From: Thermoflavifilum aggregans
GTDB taxonomy: Bacteria; Bacteroidota; Bacteroidia; Chitinophagales; Chitinophagaceae
DNA: 64,000 bases
Reading direction: 5' to 3'
NCBI RefSeq assembly: GCF_002797735.1
Contig: NZ_PGFG01000001.1
Coordinates: 1-64,000 of the forward strand
The translations under genes were made by a program, and so were the position numbers. Below the pieces are notes generated by a model that saw nothing but the letters and a program-made list of their open reading frames with translations, was not told the DNA's origin and made no database searches. Below, in pieces: positions 63,602-64,000 of this stretch. The stretch's first letter is position 1. Each line of letters opens with the position of its first letter.

Positions 63602-64000
63602 ATGGCCATGAAATATTTGCTACACCTGAGCTTCTGGATTTTACCCCTGTGGATTACTGCCTGGAACATAAAGCCTGCGGCAGATCCTTTTGACGATGTG
63701 GTGAAAGCATTGAGAGCAGGCAACGCCACTGAATTAAGCCGGTATTTCGATAACATGATCCAGATCACCCTGCTCGACCAGTCCAATTCATACAGCAAGG
63801 CGCAGGCCACCATGATTCTGAAAGATTTCTTTTCAAAAAATCCCGTCAAATCCTTTCAGCTGATTCACGAAGGCGGGCAGGATTCCCGCTTTGGTATTGG
63901 CAGGATGGTTACCGCCAATGGCACCTATCGCATTACTTTTTTCCTCCGCCAGCATGGGCCTGATCAATACGTGCTGCAGGAAATCCGGTTTGAAGCGCAG
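63602..64000 (+). CDS. DUF4783 family exported protein, cut by window end
   Basis: The frame from ATG 63602 (or 63608) encodes a signal peptide (YLLHLSFWILPLWITAWNI) and a DUF4783 domain: DVVKALRAGNATELSRYFDN, ITLLDQSNSYSKAQATMILK, FFSKNPVKSFQLIHEG, YRITFFLRQHGPDQYVLQEI. This NTF2-like family is common in Bacteroidota and of unknown function. The frame is still open at base 64000, with nearly the whole normal length (about 130 aa) present. It diverges from the sigma factor gene. Confidence 0.85.
   Translation, partial: MAMKYLLHLSFWILPLWITAWNIKPAADPFDDVVKALRAGNATELSRYFDNMIQITLLDQSNSYSKAQATMILKDFFSKNPVKSFQLIHEGGQDSRFGIGRMVTANGTYRITFFLRQHGPDQYVLQEIRFEAQ

Noticed and set aside
1-64000. tRNA, rRNA or insertion-sequence genes
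   Set aside because: No cloverleaf-like sequence ending in a T-arm motif, no rRNA core sequence and no transposase-like frame was recognised by eye; a covariance-model search would settle small RNAs.

Overview
The window comes from a Bacteroidota genome, most likely family Chitinophagaceae. The evidence is two SusC/SusD loci, a hybrid two-component regulator, sigma/FecR pairs, TAnnTTTG-type promoter boxes and an absence of Shine-Dalgarno sequences in native genes. A thermophilic relative such as Thermoflavifilum is an inference only, based on captured DNA that looks Thermus/Meiothermus-like. No rRNA, tRNA or transposase gene was recognised.

Region 1 (1-12.5 kb) is the accessory part. It opens with a long CRISPR array of 46-nt repeats with 29-30-nt spacers, of the kind seen in type II-C systems, running off the left edge; no cas genes are in the window. 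The array's last repeat is a 103-bp hybrid: the repeat is split after its 30th base by a conserved 56-57-bp insert carrying a perfect hairpin. The same hybrid recurs four more times (E2-E5 at 3987, 7850, 10945 and 12376). Between the copies lie four blocks of unrelated DNA (964, 3761, 2993 and 1328 bp): a DUF1697 gene plus a headless SDR; a DUF4153 tail, a glycosidase-like lipoprotein and a DeoR gene with a premature stop; an arsenic-type cluster (ArsR, thioredoxin-like, rhodanese, ArsP/ArsG permease, DinB, broken ArsF); and a GC-rich block with an intact SDR preceded by a strong Shine-Dalgarno. Genes are cut at block edges, so the blocks look like captured genome fragments separated by CRISPR-repeat-derived boundary elements. 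The last copy, E5, carries a wobble-compensated anti-repeat and downstream hairpins that fit a tracrRNA. This island is the main novelty.

Region 2 (12.5-30 kb) holds an AlkD-like gene, a GH16 lipid-anchored or exported glucanase, RmuC, and a polysaccharide-utilisation locus read leftward: ECF sigma factor, FecR anti-sigma, STN-SusC, SusD, LamG lipoprotein, two GH144/glucoamylase-like enzymes flanking a GH43-discoidin protein, and an SGNH hydrolase. A beta-glucan (possibly beta-1,2-glucan) substrate is inferred.

Region 3 (30-38.8 kb) is mostly housekeeping: a protoglobin and a four-cysteine MarR regulator, GH53 galactanase, a dicarboxylate symporter, DinB, YhcH/YjgK-type protein, a GpsA with a TTG start, a HemW-like radical SAM enzyme and a GH18-like protein.

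Region 4 (38.8-56.2 kb) is a second utilisation locus read leftward from a hybrid two-component system: GH31 alpha-xylosidase with PA14, SusC, SusD, an IPT-type surface glycan-binding protein, a clan GH-A arabinofuranosidase-like lipoprotein and a GH9 endoglucanase. The combination suggests xyloglucan.

Region 5 (56.3-64 kb) contains an MBL/beta-CASP protein, a GH130-like enzyme, UvrC, a lipoprotein, an ECF sigma factor with its membrane partner, and the start of a DUF4783 protein cut by the window edge.
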